DNA of 47,062 nt from a virus: positions 1 to 47,062 of the IMG/VR virus record IMGVR_UViG_3300014720_000051. One strand, written 5' to 3'. Numbering within the stretch: the first letter of the stretch is position 1; the number at the start of each line of letters is the position of its first letter. Both the position numbers and the translations under genes were made by a program. Below are positions 1 through 8,308 of this stretch, one piece after another. The notes under the pieces were generated by a model that saw only the letters and a list, made by a program, of their open reading frames with translations, did no database searches and was not told the DNA's origin.

Positions 1-667
1 CAGTTGAAGAACCTATAGAGAAATAGAAATTTTGACCAGAATTATATGGTGCCAATCTGTTTAATGCAACTGAGCCAACTGAAATTCCATTTACATATCC
101 GGTTAATGTGGTGCCATCATATGTCCACCCGGCATAATACCAGTTATTAAATGTTTGAGATGAGGTGACACGGGAAATAAGACTGCCATGCCAAGCGGAA
201 AACCGAAATTGTGCAGCACCAGCAACATTAACAACGTCGATATCGCTATTAAACCACCCAGCATCACTTAAACCAGCATTATCACGTTCTACAATTATAT
301 TTCCTTGTGAGATTGGATATATCCAGGTGAATATTGATTGAGCTTCGGATTTAGTTGGAGAAGTTCCTGGGAAAAGTGAGTTTAATGAGGTGTTTGTATA
401 GATTCCTTGATTAACACCATTAAATGTTAATATACCTCCACTATCAGAAGTGTAAGTTGGTGAGTTAACAAGAGTTCCATTACTATTTCCTTGTAAATCT
501 ATTATATTTGTGCCACTTCCTCCATAGGAGGCTGAAATGGATATGTCATAAGATAATATTAAACTAGATATTGTTGGTTCAAACACTTCTGGTGGGCACA
601 TGTCAAAATTGAATCCATCTGTACCAACAAATTTATAATATTTTCCATTTTTAGATACATGAAACAT
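1..667 (-). CDS. LamG/ConA-lectin-like virion protein (3' end outside window)
   Basis: The frame is open from the ATG at 667 to the window edge, about 222 codons; a stop three codons upstream fixes the start region. The protein begins MFHVSKNGKYYKFVG. It then has the pattern of a concanavalin-A-like/LamG-3 jelly roll: a Leu-Ser-Tyr-Asp opening strand, a 'LTFNGVNQGIYT' strand, a 'SIFTWIYP' strand, and near the edge 'NNWYYAGWTYDGTTLTGYVNG', the typical 'W.h.a.t.dg..l..yvNG' signature. Such domains sit in phage adhesins and decoration proteins and bind glycans or other virion proteins. It lies directly downstream of the beta-helix fibre gene on the same strand, which supports a structural role. 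The family call is from pattern recognition; the exact virion position is unknown. Confidence 0.72.
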   Translation of the reverse strand, partial: MFHVSKNGKYYKFVGTDGFNFDMCPPEVFEPTISSLILSYDISISASYGGSGTNIIDLQGNSNGTLVNSPTYTSDSGGILTFNGVNQGIYTNTSLNSLFPGTSPTKSEAQSIFTWIYPISQGNIIVERDNAGLSDAGWFNSDIDVVNVAGAAQFRFSAWHGSLISRVTSSQTFNNWYYAGWTYDGTTLTGYVNGISVGSVALNRLAPYNSGQNFYFSIGSST

Positions 668-735
668 ACTATTTTAAATATAGCTTATATTATAATACGG
701 CTTAAAATATATCTTAATATTCAAATCAGCTTAAG

Positions 736-825
736 TTATGGAACAATTGGAGGAGGATTTTCTCTAGGTGGGGATGGGGGAGAAGGTTCTAGTGGAATAG
801 GTGTTGGTAATCTTTTTTGTGACAT
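736..825 (-). CDS. 29-aa proline-rich peptide
   Basis: The ATG at 825 is preceded by a good Shine-Dalgarno (AAAAGGAAT, about 6 nt away) and starts 14 nt after the stop of the fibre gene, so it should be co-transcribed with it. The peptide is MSQKRLPTPIPLEP followed by PSPPSPPRENPPPIVP, over 40 percent proline. No function is recognised. It could be a short virion linker or chaperone peptide, or the remnant N-terminus of the adhesin that starts 68 nt further on. Confidence 0.5.
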   Translation of the reverse strand: MSQKRLPTPIPLEPSPPSPPRENPPPIVP

Positions 826-838
826 AATGTATTCCTTT

Positions 839-2634
839 TCAAACTATAGTTCCAGCAGCATTAATCCAATTTGTTCCATTGAACCATATTGGAATTCCTA
901 ATGTAGTATCAAAAAATCTTTGTCCAGTTACAGGTCCAGAAGGACGAGATCCCGTAGAACCAGTTGGAAATAAATCTGCATACTTTGCTGTTGCTGCATC
1001 GCTTCCAGTAACCGGAGTTCCAAGATTTCTAATTAGAGAACCAGAAGCATCAATCTGTCTTGCATTTAATATTATAGCGCCTCTAGAACCGGTTCCAGAC
1101 GTAGCAGCAGTTTCAAGTATTATATTGCCACCATTCACATTTGCATTTAATCCATATCCGTCTGGCAATAACCATATGTCTCTTCCGGTATTACTAGTTC
1201 CAAATGTAGATGGCATTGTTATAATATACATTTCTGTACCGGTACTTCCGTATACATTTGCAAAATTAAAAAGCCATTGTTTTCCAAAATCACCATTATA
1301 ACGAATATTTGTTACATCTGGTACTAAATTTGCATTAATTGCTGTTGGATTTGTTAGATTACTTAATGTACGGGTAACAGCAGTTCTTATAGGAACAAAT
1401 GTTCCACCATTAAGTGTTGTTGGATCGGCGGTAGCCAATGAACTTTCTGTTGCATCCACATAGCTGGAAGGACCGTCAATAGTTAAGGTACCTGCCCAGA
1501 AAGAATAGAAGAAACATGCACACCGACGATTAAAATCACTTACCGTTGTAGTTACCGTTGTCGTAGATGCGCCGCCGCCATTAGCATTTAAAATTGTTGG
1601 TAAAGAAGGATGCTGATTTAAGTTAACAGCACCATAATGAATATTTCCTTGATGGGTTCCTGCATTAATTCCGGAATTTGTCCAACTTCCAAAGAATAAA
1701 CAGTTTGATGTTGCCATCTGTGCGATTGCATTGTTATGTCCAGTAAAACTAACATTGCTATTAAAGCTACAATTTTGAAAAAACAATTTTCCGGCAGATG
1801 ATGTTACTGTTGCCCAATTGAAATCACAAGCACCGCTAAGTGTGCAATTGCTAAATCCAGAACGATTATCTATAGCAGCGGAGCCACTAAAATCGGGATT
1901 TAAAGCAAAAGAGGTTGGAGTTATTCTAACCGTATTTCTGTCCAATCCATTGATAAAAACGTTAGCTTTTAATTCAAATACACCGGTTTCTGTATATACA
2001 CCTGGATTAACATTTATAATATATCTTTTAGATGGAGAAGCATCGTTAATTGATGCCATGGCACCAGATATCGTAAGGAATGGTTTGTTTAAAGTTCCAT
2101 CTGCTATACTATTATTTCCATTTTTAGCTACAAATATAGCTTGTTGCCAAGAAAACTCAGCATTAGTTGCATATGAGGCACTTAATGCCGAAGATGCAAA
2201 AGATGCACTTGCAGCATTAGTTGCATAACTTGCAGTTCCAACTAAATCACCTAGGAAAGAGCCGGTAACAAATACATCTCCACCAACAAATCTAATCTTT
2301 GATGCGCCGCCAAAAGTTGTGGCGTTTACTTTATATTGTATATCACCATTAGCTCCACCAGGTGAGCCACCACCTCCACCGCCAGATCCACTTCCAGCAG
2401 CAAGATAATCTACCGCCTGAACAAGATTAGTAGGAACTGTTGACCATTGAGAAGGATCTTCTGGATAGTATTCAATTATTGAACCAGATGTTAATCTTAT
2501 TGCATCGACATCAAATTCTACAACAGATTCATCTTGTTCTCCACTTCTAATTTGATTGAAACCAGTTTGTCTATTGAATATAAATTTTGCTCTTGTTATA
2601 TAGAAACCTAAAATAATTTATTATAAGTAGTCAT
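839..2634 (-). CDS. Tail-fibre-like beta-helix protein with apparent frameshift near its start
   Basis: One frame is open from 2617 down to the TGA at 839, about 590 codons, but holds no ATG until 2059. Residues before that ATG are clearly coding (a Gly-rich linker, then 'KNGNNSIADGTLNKPFLTI', the usual entry into a pectate-lyase-like right-handed beta-helix). An ATG at 2634 opens MTTYNKLF and stops at once; one extra T in the T-run (complement of 2610-2613) would fuse it to the long frame. The middle resembles pectinesterase-like helices ('INVNPGVYTE'). The C-terminus 'TGQRFFDTTLGIPIWFNGTNW' is common in phage fibres and appendages. Probable receptor-binding or baseplate-attached fibre. Start and frameshift are uncertain. 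Confidence 0.72.
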
Positions 2635-2679
2635 GATTTATTTTAATAATATTTCAATAAATTTTTTAAATTTATTTAA

Positions 2680-2708
2680 TTTACAAATATAAATCTAACT
2701 TGCATAAT
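2680..2708 (+). promoter_or_regulatory. Sigma70-type promoter of the metabolic cassette
   Basis: TTTACA, 17-bp spacer, CATAAT, ending 8 nt before the ATG of the isocitrate lyase gene. It is the only strong promoter seen for the rightward cassette. Confidence 0.5.
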
Positions 2709-2716
2709 GGTTTCAT

Positions 2717-3982
2717 ATGACTTACGATAAAGAAACCATTGAGAAAGATTGGAAAGAGAACCCACGTTGGAATGGCATTGTCCGTCCATATACCGCCGAA
2801 GATGTTTTAAAGCTTCGTGGTAAGGTTGTAATAGAACACTCCCTTGCCCGTCTTGGAGCAAATAAACTTTGGAGGCGTCTTAACAATCAATCATATGTCG
2901 CCGCCCTTGGCGCTCTAACCGGTAATCAAGCTATTCAAGAAGTGGCTGCTGGATTAGAAGCAATCTATTTGAGCGGGTGGCAAGTAGCAGCAGATGCAAA
3001 TCTTGCAGGACATATGTATCCAGATCAATCTCTTTATCCTATTGATAGCGTTCCAGCCGTTGTTAAAAAAATCAACAATGCTCTCTTGCGTTGCGAACAG
3101 ATTGATAGTGTAAATGGGGATAATAGTAAAGATTGGATGCAGCCAATAGTAGCCGATGCAGAAGCCGGCTTTGGTGGTAATCTAAATGCTTATGAGTTAA
3201 TGAAGATGATGATTGAAGCGGGTGCTGCTGGTGTTCATTTTGAAGATCAACTATCCAGCGCAAAGAAGTGTGGTCATTTAGGCGGCAAGGTTCTTGTTCC
3301 AACAAGTGAGGCTATCGCTAAACTTATTGCAGCTAGATTAGCCGCTGACGTAATGAACGTTCCTACTCTTGTAGTTGCCAGAACAGATGCCGAGGCTGCA
3401 AATCTTATAACAAGCGATATAGATTTAAGAGATCGTCCATTTGTCACCGGAGAAAGAACCGGAGAAGGCTTCTATCGTATCCGTAATGGATTGGAGAGCT
3501 GTATAGCCCGTGGATTGGCTTATGCTCATTATGCTGACCTTCTATGGATGGAGACAAGCAAACCCGATTTAGAGGTTGCTAGAGCCTTTGCAGAGGGTAT
3601 CCACAAGGTATATCCAGGCAAGCTACTTGCTTATAACTGTTCACCAAGTTTCAATTGGTCAAAGTATTTGGATCGTGGACAGATGCAAACGTTTAGAGAA
3701 GAGTTGGCTGCTATGGGATATCGTTTCCAGTTTATAACTCTTGCCGGCTTTCATTCTCTTAATACGTCTATGTTTGAGTTAAGCAAGGCTTATAAGAAAA
3801 ATGGTATGTTAGGTTTCTCTGAGTTGCAGCAGAGAGAGTTTGCAATGCAGGATGAGGGTTTTCGAGCAGTTAAGCATCAAAGCTTTGTAGGAACCGGATA
3901 TTTTGATTATGTTCAAAATACGGTTCAAAATGGTGCTTCAACAGTTGCGTTGAAAGATAGTACAGAAGCGGAGCAATTTTGA
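2717..3982 (+). CDS. aceA: Isocitrate lyase
   Basis: This 421-residue protein matches isocitrate lyase over its whole length (usual bacterial size about 430). ICL splits isocitrate into succinate and glyoxylate, the first step of the glyoxylate shunt. Visible landmarks are ENPRW and RPYTAEDV near the N-terminus, '[12 protein letters not shown]' (res 86-97), the metal-binding '[10 protein letters not shown]' (145-154), the catalytic signature KKCGHLGGK with Cys185, and '[11 protein letters not shown]'. All active-site motifs look intact, so it should be active. The thymidine kinase gene starts 1 nt after its stop, indicating a coupled operon. A promoter lies just upstream. I see no malate synthase in the window. 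Its closeness to mycobacterial and E. coli ICL suggests acquisition from a bacterial host. Confidence 0.96.
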   Translation: MTYDKETIEKDWKENPRWNGIVRPYTAEDVLKLRGKVVIEHSLARLGANKLWRRLNNQSYVAALGALTGNQAIQEVAAGLEAIYLSGWQVAADANLAGHMYPDQSLYPIDSVPAVVKKINNALLRCEQIDSVNGDNSKDWMQPIVADAEAGFGGNLNAYELMKMMIEAGAAGVHFEDQLSSAKKCGHLGGKVLVPTSEAIAKLIAARLAADVMNVPTLVVARTDAEAANLITSDIDLRDRPFVTGERTGEGFYRIRNGLESCIARGLAYAHYADLLWMETSKPDLEVARAFAEGIHKVYPGKLLAYNCSPSFNWSKYLDRGQMQTFREELAAMGYRFQFITLAGFHSLNTSMFELSKAYKKNGMLGFSELQQREFAMQDEGFRAVKHQSFVGTGYFDYVQNTVQNGASTVALKDSTEAEQF

Positions 3983-3983
3983 T

Positions 3984-4550
3984 ATGGAATATGGAAAATT
4001 AACTATAATAACTGGTCCCATGTTTAGTGGCAAAACTTCTCACCTAATTGGCGAAATAGGTAATGCCTTATCTATTGGTTTAAAACCATTGATTATTAAA
4101 CCAGCAATTGATAATCGTTATTCTGTAGAAGACATCATTACTCACGATGAAGTTTCATTAAAAAATATGACTGGTTTGCCTGTAATGAAATTGCATCCAG
4201 ATGATTTTCCATCTTTAAATCAACTAAACGGAGTTGATGTTTTATTTATAGATGAAGTTCAATTTTTTAATAAAATCGGTAACGTAGTAGATGCTTATCT
4301 TAATTTAGGAATTGATGTTGTTGCTGTTGGCTTGGATATGGATAGTGATGGTAAAGCTTTTGGTTCTATGCCTTTATTGTTAATAAAAGCTGATAATGTA
4401 ATAAAATTAAAAGCAAAATGTTCTGTTTGTGGCAAAGAAGCAACAAGAACATATAGAAAAAAGACAACAGATTCAAAAGAGCAAATTTTAATTGGAGGCG
4501 GAGATATTTATGAAGCCAGATGCTATAAGCATTGGAGAGATGGAGTTTAA
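3984..4550 (+). CDS. tdk: Thymidine kinase, type II
   Basis: 188 residues, normal for type II (T4/E. coli-like) thymidine kinase, which phosphorylates thymidine to dTMP for phage DNA synthesis. It has the Walker A loop GPMFSGKT (res 11-18), the Walker-B-like DEVQF, and a C-terminal zinc/lasso region with CSVC, TRTYRK and a final Cys near YEARCYKHW. The gene starts one base after the isocitrate lyase stop, so translation is probably coupled. Confidence 0.95.
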   Translation: MEYGKLTIITGPMFSGKTSHLIGEIGNALSIGLKPLIIKPAIDNRYSVEDIITHDEVSLKNMTGLPVMKLHPDDFPSLNQLNGVDVLFIDEVQFFNKIGNVVDAYLNLGIDVVAVGLDMDSDGKAFGSMPLLLIKADNVIKLKAKCSVCGKEATRTYRKKTTDSKEQILIGGGDIYEARCYKHWRDGV

Positions 4551-4553
4551 TAA

Positions 4554-4652
4554 ATGTCAGCAATAGGATATTTCCAAAAAATTTGGATGGAAGCTTTAGC
4601 AAAGGCTAAACAAGAAAACAAAGAAAATGAATTGAAAAAAGAAAAAAAATGA
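4554..4652 (+). CDS. 32-aa Lys/Glu-rich peptide between tdk and the phosphomannomutase-like gene
   Basis: The ATG lies 3 nt after the tdk stop and the TGA overlaps the next ATG in an ATGA junction, the spacing expected of a real, translationally coupled gene. The peptide starts MSAIGYFQKIWMEALAK and ends in a charged ENKENELKKEKK tail. No family is recognised. Confidence 0.6.
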   Translation: MSAIGYFQKIWMEALAKAKQENKENELKKEKK

Positions 4653-5407
4653 AAAAAATAGTTCTTTTTGACATGGATGGAACATTAACTCCTGCTCGCA
4701 AACAGATGGAATCTAATGTTTTAGAAAGTTTAAAAACCCTTTATTCAAAAGGTTATGAGATAGGAATTGTCTCTGGTTCTGATTTTGATTATATCAAGGA
4801 ACAATGTAAAATACTATTTGATTCTGATCTTAAAAAGAAGATTCATTGGCTTCCGTGCAATGGAACAAAATACTATTCTTTAGAAGAAGGAGATAGTGCA
4901 AAATTTGAAATTAATATGATTCAAGAACTAGGACAGGAACATTACAATAAATTAATAAAATTCTGCATACAATCTCAGCTACATATACTAAATCAATATC
5001 CAGAGCTACCATTAACTGGTAATTTTTTTCAATATCGTGGTTCTATGTTAAATTGGTGTCCGATTGGTAGATCAGCAAATCTTCATCAAAGAGAAATATG
5101 GGAACGGTTAGATAAAGACAATTCAATACGTCTTCCTCTATTATGCATTGCTCGTGATGAATTTATTAAATTAGGTTTAGAAAATCTTGTTATAAATCTT
5201 GGCGGCGAAACAAGTTTTGATATTTATCCAAAAGGCTGGGATAAAACTTATTCCCTAAGATATTTTCAACAATATCAAGTCTTCTTTATAGGAGATAGAT
5301 GTCAAATAAATGGTAACGATCATACAATATATGAAGCTTGTCGTCCTAATTCTTGGCAAACAAAAAATCCTGAACAAACCATTTCTATTATAGAAAATTT
5401 TTATTGA
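4649..5407 (+). CDS. Eukaryotic-type phosphomannomutase-like HAD phosphatase
   Basis: 252 residues, the size of eukaryotic phosphomannomutase (PMM; HAD class IIB), which interconverts mannose-6-P and mannose-1-P for GDP-mannose synthesis. HAD motif I is DMDGTLTPAR (res 8-17), as in PMM. The cap has 'RGSMLNWCPIGRSA', the counterpart of the sugar-binding 'NGMLN-SPIGR' stretch. Then come 'GGETSFDIYPKGWDK' and the motif IV region 'GDRCQINGNDHTI'. It therefore aligns with PMM rather than with generic Cof-type phosphatases. Gene overlaps tie it to tdk and isocitrate lyase. A sugar-nucleotide role is likely, but substrate specificity cannot be proved here. Confidence 0.85.
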   Translation: MKKIVLFDMDGTLTPARKQMESNVLESLKTLYSKGYEIGIVSGSDFDYIKEQCKILFDSDLKKKIHWLPCNGTKYYSLEEGDSAKFEINMIQELGQEHYNKLIKFCIQSQLHILNQYPELPLTGNFFQYRGSMLNWCPIGRSANLHQREIWERLDKDNSIRLPLLCIARDEFIKLGLENLVINLGGETSFDIYPKGWDKTYSLRYFQQYQVFFIGDRCQINGNDHTIYEACRPNSWQTKNPEQTISIIENFY

Positions 5408-5432
5408 TTGAAGATTATTTTTATATTTGTTT

Positions 5433-5464
5433 ATATTCTATTATTTTGATGATATTCTATTATT
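5433..5464 (+). repeat. 13-bp direct repeat
   Basis: ATATTCTATTATT occurs at 5433-5445 and again at 5452-5464, between the phosphomannomutase-like gene and the next gene. It could be a local duplication or a regulatory site. Confidence 0.5.
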
Positions 5465-5488
5465 ATCAAAGAAAGGAACATAAAACAA

Positions 5489-5833
5489 ATGAGTTATCTA
5501 CTAATGATCTTGCTGGCAATTTTCCTTTATTTCTTCTCTAAAGGAATTGTATTTTATCATTCTTTCTTCGCTATTTCAAGGCGAGCATATTATATTGCTA
5601 ATATCGATCCTATAAGGAATAGATTCTTTTCAAGAATGATTGAGTATTGCATCATTCTTATTTCTTCTCCGTTAGTTGGATTTTCTACTTTGCATTTAGA
5701 GAACGCAAATGAAATGATGTTGGCAGCCTTTAGGAATACTGCTGACAAGTTTTCTAGTAGAGAAAATGCAAAAAATTTTCTTAGAGCAGCAGAAGAAATT
5801 TGGGAAGAGGAAATGAAAAAGGAAAAGTCATGA
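5489..5833 (+). CDS. Small membrane-anchored protein (114 aa)
   Basis: The N-terminal 25 residues (MSYLLMILLAIFLYFFSKG) form one transmembrane helix. A second hydrophobic stretch, IEYCIILISSPLVGF (about res 51-65), follows, and the C-terminus is a charged helix ending EEIWEEEMKKEKS. SD AAAGGAA lies about 10 nt before the ATG. The gene is followed at once by an intrinsic terminator. No family is recognised. Confidence 0.65.
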   Translation: MSYLLMILLAIFLYFFSKGIVFYHSFFAISRRAYYIANIDPIRNRFFSRMIEYCIILISSPLVGFSTLHLENANEMMLAAFRNTADKFSSRENAKNFLRAAEEIWEEEMKKEKS

Positions 5834-5837
5834 TTAG

Positions 5838-5876
5838 AAGACCCATAATTAATGTTATGGGTCTTAAATGTTTTTT
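5838..5876 (+). terminator. Intrinsic terminator closing the rightward cassette
   Basis: An 11-bp perfect stem (arms 5838-5848 and 5855-5865, loop TTAATG) is followed by AATG and six T. It begins right after the stop of the 114-aa membrane protein. The U-tract is also the first codons of the next small ORF. Confidence 0.8.
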
Positions 5877-6005
5877 AAACAAATAAAAAACTTTTATCGT
5901 TCTATACGAGATATTTTAAATCATTGGTTTATTTTTTTTGAAATTGTTATTTATGGTTTAATTTTAGCATTTTTAACATTTCTTTATATTTTTTTTAAAA
6001 ATTAA
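5868..6005 (+). CDS. 45-aa single-pass membrane peptide
   Basis: MFFKQIKNFYRSIRDILNH precedes one long hydrophobic helix (FIFFEIVIYGLILAFLTFLYIFF) and a KN end: a basic cytoplasmic head plus a membrane anchor. The ATG sits 2 nt after the terminator stem. Phe-rich AT-biased DNA can give such ORFs by chance, hence moderate confidence. Confidence 0.45.
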   Translation: MFFKQIKNFYRSIRDILNHWFIFFEIVIYGLILAFLTFLYIFFKN

Positions 6006-6048
6006 AATATATTATTCTAAAAAATACAAAAATTTGTTTTATATTTAG

Positions 6049-6649
6049 ATGTATTTATTTTTATTCTGAATTTATAACTCATGATAAATTCTTAAATAAA
6101 GATTGGTATATTACAAATAATAAACTCTGGTATTATCATACTCCAAAAAAAAATTTTTCTAAGCCGAAAAAAAAAGTTTTATTAAAAACTGTTGATCCTT
6201 TCTTGAAAAAGATATTTTTATTATTCCAAAATTTGAATATAAAAACATATCCAAGTTGTCAAGGACATTTTTATAAAAAACAAAAAATAAAAAAAATTTG
6301 GAATCATTTAATAAATGATGAACAAAAAATAAAAACTGGAATTATTTTTTCTAATGTCGAAAACGGAAAAAAATATTTTTATATAAATAAAAACTATGTC
6401 TTACCATGGCAAGATTATAAAAGTTTTTTTATAGATATTAAAAAAAATGCTAAAAATGGTTATTTTGCATTTGAATCTAATCATTTAATTGATTTTAAAA
6501 ATTTAAAAAAACTAAATAATAATAAAATTAATGTTAAATTAAAAGATAAAAATATTATAGAAATATGGGTTTTTGGCTCTTCATATAAAGAGCAAAAAAT
6601 TATATGGCATTATATATTTAAATTCTTAAAGAAAGAAATAATGATATGA
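6049..6649 (+). CDS. Conserved hypothetical protein, apparent single-base frameshift at start
   Basis: A coding frame is open from 5999 to the TGA at 6649. It has no ATG, only a TTG at 6203, yet coding-like sequence (SEFITHDKFLNKDWYI) precedes that TTG. An ATG at 6049 stops after six codons; removing one T from the run at 6058-6062 would give a continuous protein of about 199 aa beginning MYLFYSEF. The motif 'TYPSCQGHF' suggests a small conserved phage family with an SCxGH centre, function unknown. The stop overlaps the next ATG (ATGA). Either a sequencing indel or a decaying gene. Confidence 0.55.
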
Positions 6650-7317
6650 AAATATTAGGAATTAGTACAACAACACACAAAGAAGAAGACGCTGCTTCGG
6701 TAGCAGTTTTAAAAAAAGTTCTTGATATTTTTGAAAAATTAGGACATAGCATAAAATTTATCAATGCAAACGATCTTCATATTGTAGAAAATCTTTCATG
6801 TTATTCTGGTGGTGCAAAGAATTGTGCCAGTTATGATGCGGGGAAATATCGCTGTTGGGCACATTATAATTCAGTTGAGGAACCAGAGAAATATGGCGGA
6901 GTAGACGAAATGCCTGTTATTTATGATGCTATATTTGAATCTGACATAATCATTTTCTCAACTTCAAACCGTTGGATGAATCATTCTGCTCTTTTACAAA
7001 AAATAATTGAACGTATGAATACTCTAGAAAATAGAGTTGTTGTCTATAAAGAAAAAAGTCCTTTACAGGGTAAAGTTTGTGGAGTAATCGTAACAGGTCA
7101 GCATTACCAAGCACAAGAAGTAGCTTCAAGATTATTAGAAGTTTTTTCTTTATTTGGGTTTGATGCTCCATTAAATGCAATGTTTACTTGGCAAAAAACA
7201 TTTAATATGAATAAAGAACAAGGAAACACAAGTAACAAAGAATTCGTAGAGAAATATTTAAATTCTTCTTCTGGCGAAACACAGATTAAAGATTTTATAA
7301 CCGCTTTATTTCGATAA
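6646..7317 (+). CDS. Flavodoxin-like NAD(P)H-dependent FMN reductase family protein
   Basis: 223 residues with the flavodoxin-fold order of FMN reductases and i-Fe-S flavoproteins: MKILGISTTTHKEEDA (phosphate-binding start) and an alternating beta-alpha pattern. A Cys-rich insert with three cysteines (CYSGGAKNC...RC, about res 50-69) sits where some iron-sulphur flavoproteins carry their cluster. Then follow 'SDIIIFSTSNRWMNHSALLQK' (flavin-edge loop) and 'GKVCGVIVTGQ'. It probably binds FMN and transfers electrons; the partner is unknown. The ATG overlaps the preceding stop. Confidence 0.8.
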   Translation: MKILGISTTTHKEEDAASVAVLKKVLDIFEKLGHSIKFINANDLHIVENLSCYSGGAKNCASYDAGKYRCWAHYNSVEEPEKYGGVDEMPVIYDAIFESDIIIFSTSNRWMNHSALLQKIIERMNTLENRVVVYKEKSPLQGKVCGVIVTGQHYQAQEVASRLLEVFSLFGFDAPLNAMFTWQKTFNMNKEQGNTSNKEFVEKYLNSSSGETQIKDFITALFR

Positions 7318-7330
7318 AATATACACAACC

Positions 7331-7726
7331 ATGAAAACAACAGAAGAAATATTTGAGAATTGGCGTAGATATGCGAATGTTCATTCTGCTAGATTAAATG
7401 GGAAGAATATACGATTACATTTTTTAACAAGGAGTTCGGAGCATGAGAAGGGGTTCATGCATGAGCCGGAACCTGAAGATGATTATGGGAAGTTTTTTAT
7501 TTATCCTGGGAAGATGAATTTAGGATTTTGGATGAAGGATGTTCCATATGATTTAGATTTGATCGCTCTTGATAATGAGATGCGTGTAATGGAGATGCAT
7601 CGTTTAAGAGCAAATGATGAAGAGACTACCTTTGTTAATAGTCCATGTATGTATGCAATTGAGTTAAGGAGCGGTTGGGCTGAGAGGAATGGTTTAGAGT
7701 TAGGTTGTAAATTAGAACTTTATTGA
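7331..7726 (+). CDS. DUF192 family protein with N-terminal 'FENWRRY' tail
   Basis: The C-terminal 100 residues match DUF192 (PF02643): 'LGFWMKDVPYDLDLIALD' is the family's 'fWMkn...pLDiifid' core, followed by 'NSPCMYAIELRSGWAERNGLELG'. The function of DUF192 is not established. The first 20 residues (TEEIFENWRRYANVHSA) are extra. They recall the short N-terminal tags many T4-like phage proteins carry, which may be capsid-targeting peptides (inference). The stop overlaps the convergent HAD gene by 7 nt. Confidence 0.8.
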   Translation: MKTTEEIFENWRRYANVHSARLNGKNIRLHFLTRSSEHEKGFMHEPEPEDDYGKFFIYPGKMNLGFWMKDVPYDLDLIALDNEMRVMEMHRLRANDEETTFVNSPCMYAIELRSGWAERNGLELGCKLELY

Positions 7727-8292
7727 TGCTTAACATGAATAGGATCTATTTTTGCCTTATCTAATAATTTATTTGCTGTTTCCCGTGCTGCTTTAATATT
7801 TTTTTCACTATCATCATAGAATTTAATTTCTGAATATCCAAGCATTGCAAGCATTTTTAAGAACTGAGCTTTTTTTTCTGGGTCGCTGTCACCTAACATT
7901 TCAATTGGAATATTTGGATTTATTTCTTGACTAGCGAGATATGCTCTTATTTCTGGTTCTGCTGCTCGTCCTCTTGCGGTTAAAATTAAAACGGAATCTA
8001 TGCCATTTTTTTCTATTGCGTTTTTAAGGATATCTTGTGTCCAATTGATCGCTTCTGGTGTCGTTACATTAACGAAATCGCTATAATCAAATTTATCTCC
8101 AGGTTTCTTTTGATAAGCGGCATATTCTGCTGGAGTTAATTCTTTTTTTTCTCCGGAATCCTTTGTAACATAAATTTTGCCTTTAGTTTTTACTAAAGTA
8201 TCATCAAAATCCATAACGAGTAATTCTTTACCCTCTTGTAATGTTTCTTTTATTATTTCTTCAATAAGAATTTTTAATAATTTTTTTGACAT
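7720..8292 (-). CDS. Helix-tagged HAD phosphatase (PNK-3'-phosphatase-like)
   Basis: Residues 1-20 (MSKKLLKILIEEIIKETLQE) form an amphipathic helix like those opening many nearby proteins. Next comes a HAD domain: motif I DFDDTL (28-33), motif II 'ILTARG', and motif IV 'KFYDDSEKNI' near the C-terminus. The spacing recalls the T4 polynucleotide kinase 3'-phosphatase domain, but the acceptor could also be a nucleotide or protein. TATTTA lies 9 nt upstream of the ATG and no TTGAC promoter is seen. The phosphatase fold is solid; the packaged-cargo idea is inference. Confidence 0.8.
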   Translation of the reverse strand: MSKKLLKILIEEIIKETLQEGKELLVMDFDDTLVKTKGKIYVTKDSGEKKELTPAEYAAYQKKPGDKFDYSDFVNVTTPEAINWTQDILKNAIEKNGIDSVLILTARGRAAEPEIRAYLASQEINPNIPIEMLGDSDPEKKAQFLKMLAMLGYSEIKFYDDSEKNIKAARETANKLLDKAKIDPIHVKHQ

Positions 8293-8301
8293 AGATATTG
8301 G

Positions 8302-8307
8302 TAAATA
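8302..8307 (-). promoter_or_regulatory. TATTTA late-type motif
   Basis: TATTTA on the minus strand ends 9 nt before the ATG of the HAD gene; no -35 TTGAC is present. Confidence 0.4.
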
Positions 8308-8308
8308 G

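Noticed and set aside
879-2228. Rightward ORFs inside the fibre gene
   Set aside because: Opposite-strand shadows of the long leftward frame; no family motifs.
2688-2695. TATAAATC resembling the T4 late promoter
   Set aside because: It lies within the spacer of a better TTTACA-17-CATAAT promoter; one mismatch to the T4 consensus in AT-rich DNA is weak evidence.
5830-5886. 18-codon ORF (ATG overlapping the 5833 stop)
   Set aside because: It encodes exactly the terminator hairpin, so its sequence is explained by the stem.
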